Below, one piece after another: positions 30,970 to 41,454 of a stretch of 64,000 nucleotides of DNA. The stretch covers positions 1 to 64,000 of the forward strand of contig CAUYUJ010003891.1 of the NCBI GenBank assembly GCA_963575745.1, read 5' to 3'. The DNA is from Prorocentrum cordatum. Its lineage: Eukaryota; Sar; Dinophyceae; Prorocentrales; Prorocentraceae. The first letter of the stretch is position 1; each line of letters opens with the position of its first letter. The position numbers and the translations under genes are program-made. The notes below the pieces were generated by a model. The model searched no databases. It was not told the origin of the DNA and saw nothing but the letters and a program-made list of their open reading frames with translations.

Positions 30970-31985
30970 CTGGCAGGCTCCCTCGCGCCCTGAACAACAG
31001 CGACAGAAAGAAAGGAACATCTTTGTATGCTTCGACCTCTGGGGTCTCTGCCCGGCCCCGGGGCAATCAAGCACGACTCGGGGTGGAATCGGTTCCAGGG
31101 CAGCGGTCGACACCTCCAGGGATCCACGCACTAAGCCGTCGGAGATCTGGTGGGACTGGGGATGGGCGGGGGCCTAAGGCGAAGGCGGGAACTGAGGCAG
31201 AGAGAAGAGTGGTGGAAACGTAAGGGAACGCAGGAGAGCCCAGGATCCAATCGACAAGTCGGATCGGCGATCGAAACGAATCGGATCGGCGGACATCGGC
31301 ATACCGTATCGGGATGGGTCGAATCGGCGGAACTCGGCGGGCTAGTATACTAAGGCCTCCGTTGAGAAAACGGAGCCCACATCGGAATCCGACATCCCAT
31401 CGAATCGGCAGCGGAAGCCGCCGACATCGCATCGGCATCGAACCGGAGGACCCGAAACCATCACGGGGAGCGTGCGCGGGGCCGAGCTGTGGTCGGCCAC
31501 TGAAGCCACTCGGCCCGAGGAGGCCCGCGGGCGGGAGGGGCTCCGGGCAGCCCCGCCCTCGACCGCCCGCGGAAGCGCCGCCCCGCTGCGCCCGCCGAGC
31601 TGCCCCGCGGGACGGCGCCCCGCGCAGCCGCTCCTGGCGGCGCCAAAAATACGGATCCCGCCACTGACGAGCGAACAACTCACACCCATACCCATAGGAG
31701 GGTCGAAAGGAGGGGAACTGGCTATGGGTATGGGTGCGAGTCGTCGGACCCTGGGGGAAGCTCCCGTTCGAGCGGGGACCCCCATCCGACAACACGCACC
31801 CATAGCCTCCTCCGTCCCCCCTGTGGGTATGGGTGCGTGTTGTTCGATCGTCAGCCACTCCCTGAGGGCCAACGCTCTACCTCCTCCTCCCTCCTCCTCC
31901 TCCCTCTGTCCTCCTTCTCTGCCCTCCCTCCCCTCCTCCCTCCCTCCTCCTCCTACTCCCAGAGCCCCTCGCGTTGTGAAGAGAT
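30970..31985. other. Repeat-rich stretch, no gene supported
   Basis: 31250-31450 repeats ATCGGCGG / GAATCGG words. 31675-31850 repeats CCCATACCCATAG and GGGTATGGGTGCG words in both orientations. 31875-31965 is a CTC/CCCTCC microsatellite. Long open frames on both strands reflect the GC content. Confidence 0.4.
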
Positions 31986-32155
31986 CACGGCAAGAAGTTT
32001 GCCGCTCTTGTCGGCCCCTGGGCGCCCCTGCCGGGCCCCGGGGCCGTCCAAAAGCGGCTCAGGATGACAAACCGGTGCCGGGGAAGGGGTCCAGACCTCT
32101 GGGCGTCGACGTCGGGGGTCTGGGTAGGGGGACCGGCATATAGGGGGAAAGATCG

Positions 32156-32345
32156 ACCCGGAATCGGCACGGCATGACCGATAGATCGGCGATGGGCCCC
32201 CGAGGGCGAATTCTCACGTCTCGGGGCAAGGTGGGGCTGTCGGGCCCCATATCGGCGATGAATGGGCGATTGAGGGTCGATGCAGTCGCCCCGGAGCCTA
32301 TCCCCCCTGATCGATGCAGTCCCCCCTGAGCCTATCCCCCCCGAT
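32156..32345 (+). repeat. ATCGGCGATA family, copy 3
   Basis: GAATCGGCACGGCATGACCG, GATCGGCGATGGGCCCCCGA, GGGGCTGTCGGGCCCCATAT, GATGAATGGGCGATTGAGGG. It abuts the 194-base TIR element, as if one inserted next to the other. Confidence 0.6.
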
Positions 32346-32346
32346 C

Positions 32347-32540
32347 TCGGGAGCGGCCAAGAGGGGGGTGTCCAAGAGGGAGGAGTGCAAATCATGACTG
32401 GCGGCATGTGCGCGGCCCAGCGGGGGGGCCAGGAACGTAATGAAACAAGAAGAGGCGCCATGAAATCTGGGGAAGTATCATGGCCCCCACCATGATATCC
32501 ACCCCCCCCCCGTCATCACCCCCCTCTTTTCCGTCCCGGA
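32347..32540. mobile_element. 194-base MITE-like element, copy 2
   Basis: Left end TCGGGAGCGGCCAAGAGG plus GGGGTG; right end CACCCCCCTCTTTTCCGTCC plus CGGA. Same length and interior as 26941-27134. Confidence 0.8.
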
Positions 32541-33584
32541 CGATCGTTGCCCCTAACTCCGCAGACCTCTCCTGGGGCTTAACGAAAATGACCACAACCA
32601 CTGCTTTGTTTCTGCTGGATGGAAGGCGGCAAGAAAAGAAAAGCAGTGGCTGTGGTCGTTTTAACGTCCCGTACCTAACTCCACAGACCTCTCCCAGGGC
32701 GCGCTCATGCCGTTCAAGCTCTTCTTTTTTTTGGCATAACGACAACCACTCAGAGACCTGCGCTCTTCTTTGCACCCTGCCCGACGAAGTGAAACGGATG
32801 AGCGCAATATGCGCCTTGCTTCAAACACCGTTGCACTATAGTGAGAGAGCGACAAGACAGGAACAAGAAGCGGAGTCCCGCGCGTGCGTACGCTCACCGA
32901 GCCTTGCCAGCGGCACTCGCACCGAGCCTTGCCGATCGTTCAAGTCTTTCTTAGCTAAAACATCCCCAGTTGAAAGGCTCAGGTTGGAGCCAGGGGCCCT
33001 CGGTGGCACCCACCAGTCTCTATAGGGCGTCGATCGTTCCACCTTGAGCCAATCGCGGCCCAGGCCGCTCAGAAATGAACTCCGTCGCGTCCCGTGGCGT
33101 CGCCCTGCCCCTCGGTGCCTCCACGTCGCTCTGTCGTGCGGCGCTCAAACTTGAACGCCATCTCGGGCGTTGCCTGCGCGCCGACGCCGCACGCACCCAC
33201 CATGTCCATGCCGCATAACGGGGCCCTTTTCTGACCACGGCCAGCCTAGGCCACAAACAGGTTCCATAGCACAGATCTAAAGAGCGGCCCGAAAACCCGA
33301 GCCCCTCCTGAGCCCAAAGCGGTCCTTCTTTCGGCGTCGCGACTCTACGTTGGGCACTGGTTGAGGGGAGGCGATGCGTGGAAGGGGGGAAGACAGGTGC
33401 AGTTTTCGGCGTTCGGGATCCAGAGGCCCCCTTTTGGATCCCAAAGGACCCCTTTGGGGGCCCTGCAGGGCTCCTCTTCTGCAGCCTTCGCTGCCTCATC
33501 CAGTGCCCCCCATACAGCGACGCCCAGGTCTGGATACCCTTTCCTTGGGGGGGGGGGGGGGGGATCTCCGACGGCACGACTTTC
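32541..33584. other. Non-coding stretch
   Basis: No gene seen. CTCCGCAGACCTCTCC and CTCCACAGACCTCTCC words near 32560 and 32683 link it to the family at 1290-1390. A G-run lies at 33548-33563. CTTGAGCCAA near 33043 was considered and rejected as a spliced-leader relic. Confidence 0.35.
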
Positions 33585-33709
33585 GCCATCGCTCGGACGC
33601 CCATTCCCCGTGCATTTGTTCGGCTTCGCGCATTTGTTCTTCGCAAGATGGTCCCGGCTGCTCCTCACTGGTCCTCGCCGAGGAAGAGTGCACATGTCCG
33701 AGCGATGCC
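33585..33709. mobile_element. MITE-like element, TIR GCCATCGCTCGGAC, copy 2
   Basis: GCCATCGCTCGGAC at 33585-33598 and GTCCGAGCGATGCC at 33696-33709. About 125 bases, matching 1548-1675. Confidence 0.65.
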
Positions 33710-34295
33710 AAGCGTGTCCTTCTTTGAGCGTCTTGATGTTCGACTCCCGAAACGGGTTCGAGGAAAACGCGTACGATGCCTATCAACAAATGTTGTCCGA
33801 AACCGAGATGCCGCTGTTGGACAGGCGGCCGTCTGTTTCGAATGGACCGCGTCCGCGGCGGCGCGGACAGCGACTCCTGTTCAAAACGCACAGAAACTGT
33901 TTTTGGACCTTGCACAAATTATTGTCGTTCCGACTTCGATCGTGCCGATTCCGAGCGGGCCAGGGGGGACCAAACACAAGCGCGCGAGACGCTACTGTCG
34001 CATCGCGTTCGGCGATCGGGAGACACTTTTGGGACGGGCTCAAATGTCACTCCCACGAAGGGCCACTCTTTCGTCTACTCGACCAAATTGGTCCTTCTTG
34101 AAGCGTCTTGTCTGTCTAAGAGGCCTTTTATATGAAGTCCGAATAGATTGGGTCGGAGGATCGCGCCGCATGGCCCATATACATCGGCGATGCATCGGCG
34201 ATGCACCGGCGATACATCGTCGACATCGGCGATGCAGCGGCGACGTCTACGTGAAACACATCGGGCTCCGCATCGGTGATGCGGCGCGATCCCCC

Positions 34296-34547
34296 TGTGA
34301 TATGGATTGGCGCGCGGCGCCGGAGAGTTTTTTTTTGTTTCTCTCTATCTCTCTCTCTCTATCTCTCTCTCTCTCTCTCTCGGGCGGCGAAGTGACGCGT
34401 AGCTCTTGCGCCAAGGGCCCTAACATTAGTAGGGCCGAGATGGGCAGCGGGAGACAGGGTGAGAGCAGCAGTGGGGAGACAGCAGGGGCCGCGGCGGAAG
34501 CTCGGCGGAAGGGCGATCGGCATGCGATCACATCGACCGAAACCACA
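34296..34547 (-). repeat. 3' LTR of the copia element
   Basis: On the minus strand it runs TGTGGTTTCGGTCGATG ... CCATATCACA, so it has TG...CA ends. It aligns along its length with 42882-43091; the 42 extra bases are mainly a CT microsatellite at 34335-34381. By eye about four in five bases agree, so the insertion is old. Confidence 0.75.
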
Positions 34548-34559
34548 CTCCTCCTGTTT
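34548..34559 (-). promoter_or_regulatory. Polypurine tract of the copia element
   Basis: The minus strand reads AAACAGGAGGAG immediately before the TGTGG start of the 3' LTR, the place and composition expected of the plus-strand primer site. Confidence 0.6.
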
Positions 34560-34719
34560 GGCGCCTCGGGCAGCCGGAGCGACGAACACTGCGCCTCGGT
34601 CGCAACTCCATTATCTCGGATGGGCATTGAGTGCCGGACGCGACACTTCTCACGCGAGAGGGGCAAGCGAAAGGCTTGGCACGGCTTGCGCCAGGGAGCC
34701 TCGGGCTATGGGTTATTAT

Positions 34720-35182
34720 GGGTCAGCTGCGTAAACCTGAAAAATCCCACCTCGGCGCGGCGGGCGCTTGGCAGGTTATTCTCATTATGTGATGAGAGAC
34801 ATCGATGGATGCGTGGGTGTGGTCGACACCGCATTAAAAAACAACAGAACTGTGCACACTGAGTGTGGACCTTCTTGCAGGCGCGCAGATTTATGTGCAT
34901 ATGTGGAAACACCAAACATGCGGACTTACGTGGAAGAGGGATCGCCTTGCGACCGTCAAGAAACACGGCAAAACAGTGCAATGCGGACTTGCGTAATTTG
35001 GGTCGTTCTGCGACCCCTGCCAAAGAAACATGCGAGACGCAACAGCGGGGGAAATCATCCACCCAGCTTTTGCAACCTTGCTGCCCTTCGTAGTCGGGTA
35101 GCTCCTTGTGAGCTGCCTCCAGCGATGGCTCAGTTCCCATCTCGGCGTGTAGTTCGCGCGTGAGAAATCGGGCTGGCGCTCT
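34720..35182. other. 3' untranslated part of the copia element
   Basis: No coding sense on the minus strand. It lies between the tail ORF stop (35183) and the 3' LTR. Confidence 0.4.
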
Positions 35183-35919
35183 CTAGAATTGCAGTGTCCG
35201 GCTCGAAAGTTGCGCGCTGCAGCCGCGCAGGGGATTCATCGCCAGCGGTGCGACCGTAGGCTTAGATCCGCTCCGCGAAGCCACGCCCGTACTCGATGAG
35301 CTGGTGACTGAGACCACGCTCGGTGATGACGGTGCTGACGATCCAATCCCCGATGCTGGTGTCGGCGGCGAGATCGCAAGCCGCGGCTCCGCCCGCGCCG
35401 GTGGCGGGAGCGGCGGGTGCAGCGCGCTTGCGCTGGCGAAGGCTGCCGACGAGCTCGATGCCTGGCCGCTGCCGTGACCGCCCATGAGTGGCGCGTAGAT
35501 GTCACCACCTTGATCTCGCTCTTCTGGGATGGTCGGCTGCCTCATTGAGTGGTTGCGCCTGCCCAGACGTCATCAGTCCCGATCGGGATGTTCGCCGTCT
35601 TCCGCCATGGGCTCTGATGCTGGCGGAGGCTCGCACAATGGGAGCAGGTGATTCTGCCTCCGGATCGCCCACGGGCTTACGAAGATGCCACACCCGATGA
35701 TGATGCCCAGAAAGATGGCCAAGCAGGTCAGGTAGCACGTGTAGCAGTGGAACATAAAGTCGTTGGGCGAAATAAGCGATGGCGCAGACTACTCCTTGAC
35801 CCTGCCGAGGCAGGTGAACTGAACCGAAGCGAGCATGGCGGCGCGCGGCTGCATGGTGCCGCAGGTGTGCTTGTGGGCCCCGAAGAGAGCAACGCGCCGG
35901 CCTCTATCGTCTCCGTCAA
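35183..35919 (-). pseudogene. Copia tail after RNase H, with a membrane segment
   Basis: Three consecutive frames. 35919-35728 is Ser/Ala-rich. 35755-35573 reads CYLTCLAIFLGIIIGCGIFV, a clear single membrane helix followed by SPWAIRRQ (positive-inside). 35545-35183 (MRQPTIPEERDQGGDIYAPL) is Ser/Pro-rich and ends in SSRTLQF. Pol normally ends at RNase H, so this is extra. A spliced or frameshifted membrane-anchored product is possible; its role is unknown. Confidence 0.5.
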
Positions 35920-36480
35920 GGCGTCTCAGAGTCTGCGAGCAAGGCCCAAGTAGGAATCCAATTGAGCCGCAAGGCGCCGTTCGAATGCACGGCCGCCTTG
36001 ATCATGGAGCCGGTGATGCGGAACCGCTTGTCCGTGGATTGGCCTAGATCAGACTGGATGTGCGCCACGAGGCCCTGGCTGTCGCTGTAACCCTCCGAAG
36101 GTCGCTCGTCCGCGAGCTCGTCGATCACCTTGAGCGGCTCCGTGGGGTTATAATAAGCCTCGGTGAGCAGCTGGCAGAACCAGATGTTGGTCTTCGGCGA
36201 AGACCAACATCTGGTCTTCGCTCCCACCGAGGGTCGCGTAGCCCTCGGCGGCGAAGGTCGGTTCCACCGACCTCTTTTCTGTGCCTGAATGCAAGGCCAC
36301 GGGTGAGCACAGGTCGAACCAGCCTCCGATGACATCCCGTGGACGATGCGCGAGCCTCACCAACATGCCCCACTGGCTCTTGACCCCGTCTACGTTCGCG
36401 GACGCGGCGTCGCTGAAACACGCTGTGGCGCACGCCATTAGGTCGGCCAGGTTCCGTTTGAGCACGGTCGCGAAGTTTGC
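35916..36480 (-). pseudogene. Copia RNase H
   Basis: The frame 36335-35916 contains DELADERPSEGYSDSQGLVA (catalytic D in SDSQ), HIQSDLGQSTDKRFRITGSM and LRLNWIPTWALLADSETP. The DKR..I segment and the closing W.PT...AD are the signature of copia RNase H. Upstream ALHSGTEKRSVEPTFAAEGY (36531-36148 frame) is the first strand region. It ends at a stop at 35916. Confidence 0.75.
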
Positions 36481-37620
36481 CGTGGAGCGCGCGCAGGCGA
36501 CGGTCTTGATCAGCGTCTTGGCGTCGGCCACGGTGGCGGCATTCGCGCGGCAAGCGGCGATGTCGACCCGGGCCTGGACTGCGAGTCAAAGCAGTTGCCC
36601 GAGCGTGCGTCGATATCCTGACACTTCCGAGGTAGCGAGTCGATCCTCTGCACCTCGACCTCGTTCGGCCTTGAAGTCTTTGAAGTCCACCTGCGTGGCG
36701 GCGGTGGCCTGGAAGGCGCCTTTAGCTCGTCGTCGAGCTTGGCGATGGTACGCCCGCAGTACTTGATGACCCCCTCGGGTTTCTTGAGGTGCAAATTCTT
36801 CTCCAGCGAGGCGATCATGGATCACGGGCGGCTGGAATTGGTGCGCTGAGCGATCAGGAAGTCGCCCACGTGCGAAAGGCGAACGGCGGCGAGCCCCTTC
36901 TCGCCGCAGATGCAGTAGAAGCCCTTCTCGAGCCTGCTCTCGATGAGGCCGTGCTCGGCGAAAACTTTCTGCGCGTAGGGGCGCCGCTGCCGGCCCGCGT
37001 CGCGCGCCCTGTAGATCGCGCCGGTGGCCATCGCAATCTCGCCGGGTCGCGTCTCTGGCGGTGGTTTCTTGGCCGGCATACGCAGAAGCAGCAGCCTCTA
37101 TGTGCCCCGACTGCAGGCGGGCCGTCATCGCATCGTAGGACTCGAGGGCAAACCTTCTGAGCTGAGGCAGCGAGAGTCAGGCGCAAGGTGCCCCATCGAT
37201 CCTGTTGGCGCGTCTGTCCAGATCTGCGACTTCTCCCCCTGGCAGCCCTGGGCGACCAGCCGGGCCGTCATGGCGTCTTTGCCCTTCCTGGCCAACGCCC
37301 AGCGTGTCCACGCAGGGCGAATGCCAGGGTTTCGACGCAGGAGCTCCTTCAGATCCCTGGCAGGGAGCTTATTGTAGGCGCCGAACTCCGTCCACTTGGA
37401 CGACTCAGTCTCCATGGCGATGTCAATGTTCTTCTTCTCTCCTTGACGCCGAAGTCGTTGCGCCTCAGCTCCTTCGCAGTCGCGATGCCCGCGAGCGAGA
37501 CCACGCGGAGCCAAAATGGGCGAGGAGACTCGCCCTGGTGAGTCTGGCAATGATCGTCCCGGAAGGTCGACCTTGAAGGTGTCCTTCGGCTTCTTGAAGA
37601 ATTTGGGCAAGTCGTCCAAG
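36480..37620 (-). pseudogene. Copia reverse transcriptase
   Basis: ETESSKWTEFGAYNKL then KGKDAMTARLVAQGCQGEKS (37400-37230) is the copia RT entry (W.EF, K.RLVAQG). ESRLEKGFYCIC and LAAVRLSHVGDFLIAQ (36930-36850) hold motif C, reading H-V-G-D instead of H-V-D-D. IASLEKNLHLKKPEGVIKYC, GRTIAKLDDEL (36818-36720) is the K.KYLG-type segment. Codons for the middle fingers region near 37100 are scrambled by frameshifts. The GGC codon at motif C probably comes from GAC. Confidence 0.75.
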
Positions 37621-37787
37621 AGGTCCTTGCGCTTGTTGGTTCGCTCGCGCAGGTCGACGCCTCCCTGGCGACCTCTCTGGGGTGCATACGGGGCGTCCTC
37701 CTGGCGCAGCTGGCGCTGGGTCTTGGCTCCGCGCTGATTATCGGTGTGCAGCGGTCGCCGAGCTACCGCTTCTTGCCGAGCTTGATC

Positions 37788-38711
37788 CTACGCAACCGTG
37801 GCACGCTCCTGGATCATGTCCGATCCCGAGCTGTCGGATATTTTGCTGTCCTGGTTGACGTCGATGGGGCCTTGAGGCGGTTGCCCCGGCACTGCGGGCT
37901 CCGCGGCGGCAGGGTCTGCGGCTGCAGCAGCGGTGCCCGCGTCGAAGTGGGCGGGCGCTGCAGGCGGCTTGGCAGCCGCGTCTCCCCACGAAGGCGCTGG
38001 CAGCGGTCCGCCACTGCCGCTGGCGCCTCCACTGGTAGGGGACTCAGCGTCGCCCTGCTTGCGTCCGGCCCAATCGGCCAATGCGCGTGCTTTGCGATTC
38101 GCAGCTGCGTCCGCAATGTTGCCAAAATGATGAGTGGGCAGGGCTTGTTGTGGAGTCGGTGCTGGTAGGGCTTCCTGTTCAGGCGGTGCTGGTAGTTGAA
38201 GTGGCCGAGGCCCATCGCCAGTGCGGGGTCGCCTCTGCGGTGAGTCGCCCGCGTGGTCGAGGACGGAATCCTCGGGCGGTGGTGGCGGTTGGTCTCCTGG
38301 CGGCCCGCCCGGAAGTGGGCCCTGCGGCGGCCCTGGCGGCGGGTTGCCATTCAGGGCGTTCAGCACTTGTCCCCGCGGCGCGAGCTCTGAAGCCGCGGCG
38401 CGGCGCAGGTGTCCGCGGCTGACCTTCGCGGGCACGGAGCGGCGGGCGTTGGCTGTGCCCTCGAAACCAATGATGGCGCCTGGTCCGTGCCACTGCAATG
38501 CCCGCTCGCGTTTGGGCTTACAGTTGCCTTTCCAGTAATGCACCTGGTCGCCTGTCTGGCCAGCGTCGGCGGCGCGCCGCGCCCCATCTGCCCGGGTCCG
38601 GGCCAGCAGCGCCCTCGACAAATATTGGTTGAGACGACGGCAATTCTCTCGGAGAAAGGCCGGTCGGACACGATGCGCTCGCGCAGGGAGAGTCTGCCGG
38701 CTGTCCAGCAA
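37788..38711 (-). pseudogene. Copia integrase C-terminal tail and linker
   Basis: An open frame of 307 residues. Near its start it reads GDQVHYWKGNCKPKRERALQ, WHGPGAIIGFEG, then VPAKVSRGHLRRAAASELAP, the small beta-barrel that follows copia integrases (GD.V.YW, W.GPA.V.G, G.L.RAA.E). The remaining 200 residues are Pro/Ala-rich with no fold visible and would link integrase to RT. Confidence 0.7.
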
Positions 38712-38749
38712 AATGGACGGTTGTTGAAGTCATCGCCCGGTTGCCCATT

Positions 38750-39290
38750 CAGAGGGCGAGTAGCCGGAAGCGCTGACCTGGCCGTTCGCGGCCCAGCGCA
38801 CCGAAGCGAGCAACCACTGAAAACGATGATCTGTCTCGGGATGGTCGAACTTGATGCTGAACTGGTCGATCAGCTTCCTGGCGTGAACCTTCCACGAGCC
38901 TTCGCGTCGCTCCACGGTGGCGCCCTGCTGCGGCGCAGCCGCGGCGGTCGTCGTCAGGCGGCGGCCCATGTCCTCGAGCACCTTGAAAAACCCTCGCTCG
39001 AACTCGCCTCCTCCATCGAAGATGGCGCGTCGAGGCGCGCCAGCGGGTGCCATCCAGACCCGCGGCAGTCGAGCGAAGACAACCGAAGGGGCGCCTCGAG
39101 GGGGCGGTGCCAAGCAAGGTAAACCCGTAAACCTGAAGCCAGGTCGACCACGATGAGGAGGATCAGCTGGTTGCCAGCGTAGTCGGCAAGCAGGAAAAGG
39201 TCCACCCTGATGGTCTCTGAAGTCGCGGTGCAGCTTGATCCCCCCCAGGCAGGCGGGGTAGTGGTCGCTGATGGTGGCGCAGACCTCACA
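38750..39290 (-). pseudogene. Copia integrase core
   Basis: The frame 39289-38954 gives IRVDLFLLADYAGNQLIL, LIVVDLASGLRVYLAWH (first catalytic D region). After a shift near 39050, AIFDGGGEFERGFFKVLEDM (second D), PQQGATVERREGSWKVH (E in ER) and ASGYSPSEWATGR follow. This is the D-D-E core of a retroviral-type integrase with copia spacing. The zinc-binding N-terminal part is seen only as scattered Cys/His near 39290 (HCEVCATISDHYPACLGG). Confidence 0.75.
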
Positions 39291-39689
39291 ATGGAGGTTG
39301 AAGGTCATCTCGGCCTCTCACTGTTGTCCACCTGCGACTCGGATAGCCCAGACCAGCGAGTCGTTGGACGGGTGCCCCGTGTTCGCGCGGAGCTGCACTG
39401 CTGCGGATCGGATCGTTCGCTCCTCCGCTGCTGTCAGCGCGGGCCCCCGAGGAGCCGCCTGCGCTGGGGCGGCCCCCCTCGCCCGCCGGGCCGGGCGCGC
39501 CTCTCGCGGAGGTCGGTTTGGTCGTCGTAGCTGGGCGGCCAAGACCTTCGCGAGCTTGGGCGTGCATTGTTTTTGCTGTCCTTAGCGTCCTGGCCGCGCG
39601 CTTCAGCGCGGGGGTGCGACTTGTCGCAGCGCCTCCTCAGTGTGGCGTCGAATATGTAGCGGCGGGCTTGCATCCTCCAAGGCTTCTCG

Positions 39690-40552
39690 GTGCGGATCCT
39701 CTCTTCGCCTTGAGGTCGAACGCGCGGCCGTCGAAATCGACCGCCCGCGGCAGCTGCCCCCTTAGCTTCTTCGCGGTCGCGTTCTTATTGGGACCCAATC
39801 CGTTGCAGCATCTCGGCCACTCGAATGAGACGGCAAGCTGCCTGCCGACATCCTTGTAGCCGACACGTCGACTGCAGGAACAGGCCGATCACCCGCTCGG
39901 ACTTGGCCCTGCACTGCTGGCACTTCGGGCTCTTCCCAAGGTCGATCTGGATGACAAGTCGCTGTGAAGAAGTCCACGGCTGGCACGGAAACGCAGCGTG
40001 GACTCGGGCGCTTTTGCCGCGAGCGGAGGACGCCCTGATCTTGCCTTCGAATTTCTTATTTCTTAACCACGAACCGTCGTGACATACCGAAGGCAGGTAA
40101 CCACGCCTGACGGCTGCTCCTCCCTCCATCGCCCAGACGGCGCTAGGCTTGCTGTCCAGGTTGCAGCACCAATCGTAGGGCACTGTCTCGCTCGTGATGT
40201 TGATCGCGTTGGGTCTCGTTGTAGACCAGGCCATGTCAGTGACGCGAACCTGGTTGATCTGGTGCGTCTGAGTGCCCTTTTTGTTGACCCTGACAACCGC
40301 GAGCTCGCCTGCGATGAGCAGCGGCTTCGGCCCCTTCTTCAAATTACTCACTTTGAACTGCTCCTCCTTCGCGACGTTGACCTCATTCATATCAATGGCC
40401 TTGGCGTCATCGCGCAGGGTCACGGAGGTGCGGAACACGCACTCCGGGTAGAAGCCCATGCGGCTGGCAGCCTTAAGGGGCTGCTCCGCGCAGGAAATGC
40501 AGCCCTGTGGCGACTCGGCAGCATGCGTCGCGGTGTGGAGCGGCGGCGGCAA
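39690..40552 (-). pseudogene. Copia methyltransferase-like segment
   Basis: The frame 40552-39785 has FKVSNLKKGPKPLLIAGELA, LPSVCHDGSWLRNKKFEG and RVHAAFPCQPWTSSQRL, followed by GKSPKCQQCRAKSERV. A shifted frame then gives RQLAVSFEWPRCCNGLGPNK and AVDFDGRAFDLKAKRGSA. FPCQPWTS..Q recalls motif IV (PPCQPFS) of C5 cytosine methyltransferases, and SFEWP stands where motif VI (ENV) would be. Similar blocks occur, as I recall, in other dinoflagellate copia polyproteins upstream of integrase. Motif I (FxGxG) is not visible. Active methylation is unproven. Confidence 0.5.
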
Positions 40553-40849
40553 TTTCGCCAGAGCGAGGCTCGGGGTAGGCGTTGCCGTAGAGCAGCGCGC
40601 TAATGCCGACGCTGCAGCCGACGTGAGCTTGGATCCTTTAGTTGGCGAGGCTGTAGTTGTCCCGGCACGTTTCGCTCTTGCTTGTTGATGAACTTGCTGA
40701 TGGACGCGGTCCGCGACTCGGTCCTGATGGCATGGTTGACGGTCGGGGCGCTATCCGCCGTGGTCCCCCCAGTCGGTCTAGTAGGGGCCTCGGCGCCAGC
40801 GCCCTCGATCGCCCGCCTACCCTCAGGCTGCAGACGAATCGCGGGGCGA

Positions 40850-41400
40850 CCCACGCTGCTCGCAACGAACTCCGGGGTAACATTTCCCATGCGAATCTGC
40901 GACTTCCAAGGCGAGATGTCGATCTGAGAGGGGTGGGTGAAGTCTCGTCCGACGGGGGGGCCAAGCGCGGGATGGTCCACGACGCTGAACGCGACGCGGC
41001 CAGCCCAGCCGCAGCGCGCCAGCGGCGCGGTCACGCGCGTCTTGCTAGGGAGGGCACCCCGCTGCCGAACCCGTAGACCTCGTCTTCGGGCTCCTTGAGG
41101 ATCTGGTCGGCTGGGCCCATCTTGGCAAGCAGATCCTTGCAGTTGTTGTGCCACTTGGGGCCCAAGGCGCAGAAAAAGGCAGGCAGCGTCCAGTGCCCCG
41201 AGCCCTTCGTCCACGGGCTTCTCACAATAGGCAGATGCATTGGCGTTCGGCAGGCGATGCATCAGCCGCGCGGAGACGCAGGCACCCGAAGGAGGCGACG
41301 CCGGCCCCTGCTGGTGTACCGGCGCCTCTTCGCCCACGAACTGGACCTGCTCAGCGATGCGCGCCTGTCGTTGTGGTCAGCCGCCTCGGCCTCCACCGCG
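40850..41400 (-). pseudogene. Copia protease region
   Basis: LPIVRSPWTKGSGHWTLPAF and GPKWHNNCKDLLAKMGPADQ, then EPEDEVYGFGSGVPSLARRA (41240-41031). After a shift, GWAGRVAFSVVDHPALGPPV and GRDFTHPSQIDISPWKSQIR (about 41000-40880). The VYGFGSG...G and F.VV.HP..L.GRDFL features match the retropepsin-like region of dinoflagellate copia elements. The catalytic D-T/S-G is not visible. Confidence 0.5.
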
Positions 41401-41454
41401 ACCGCCCCTATGCTTGTCCTCGGGCGCAAACTAGCGCGCGCCGGGCGTAGGACG

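Noticed and set aside
33040-33052. CTTGAGCCAA, ten bases of the reverse complement of the dinoflagellate spliced leader
   Set aside because: The match stops after ten bases, and the remaining leader sequence is absent. A ten-base match is not unlikely by chance in 64 kb on two strands.
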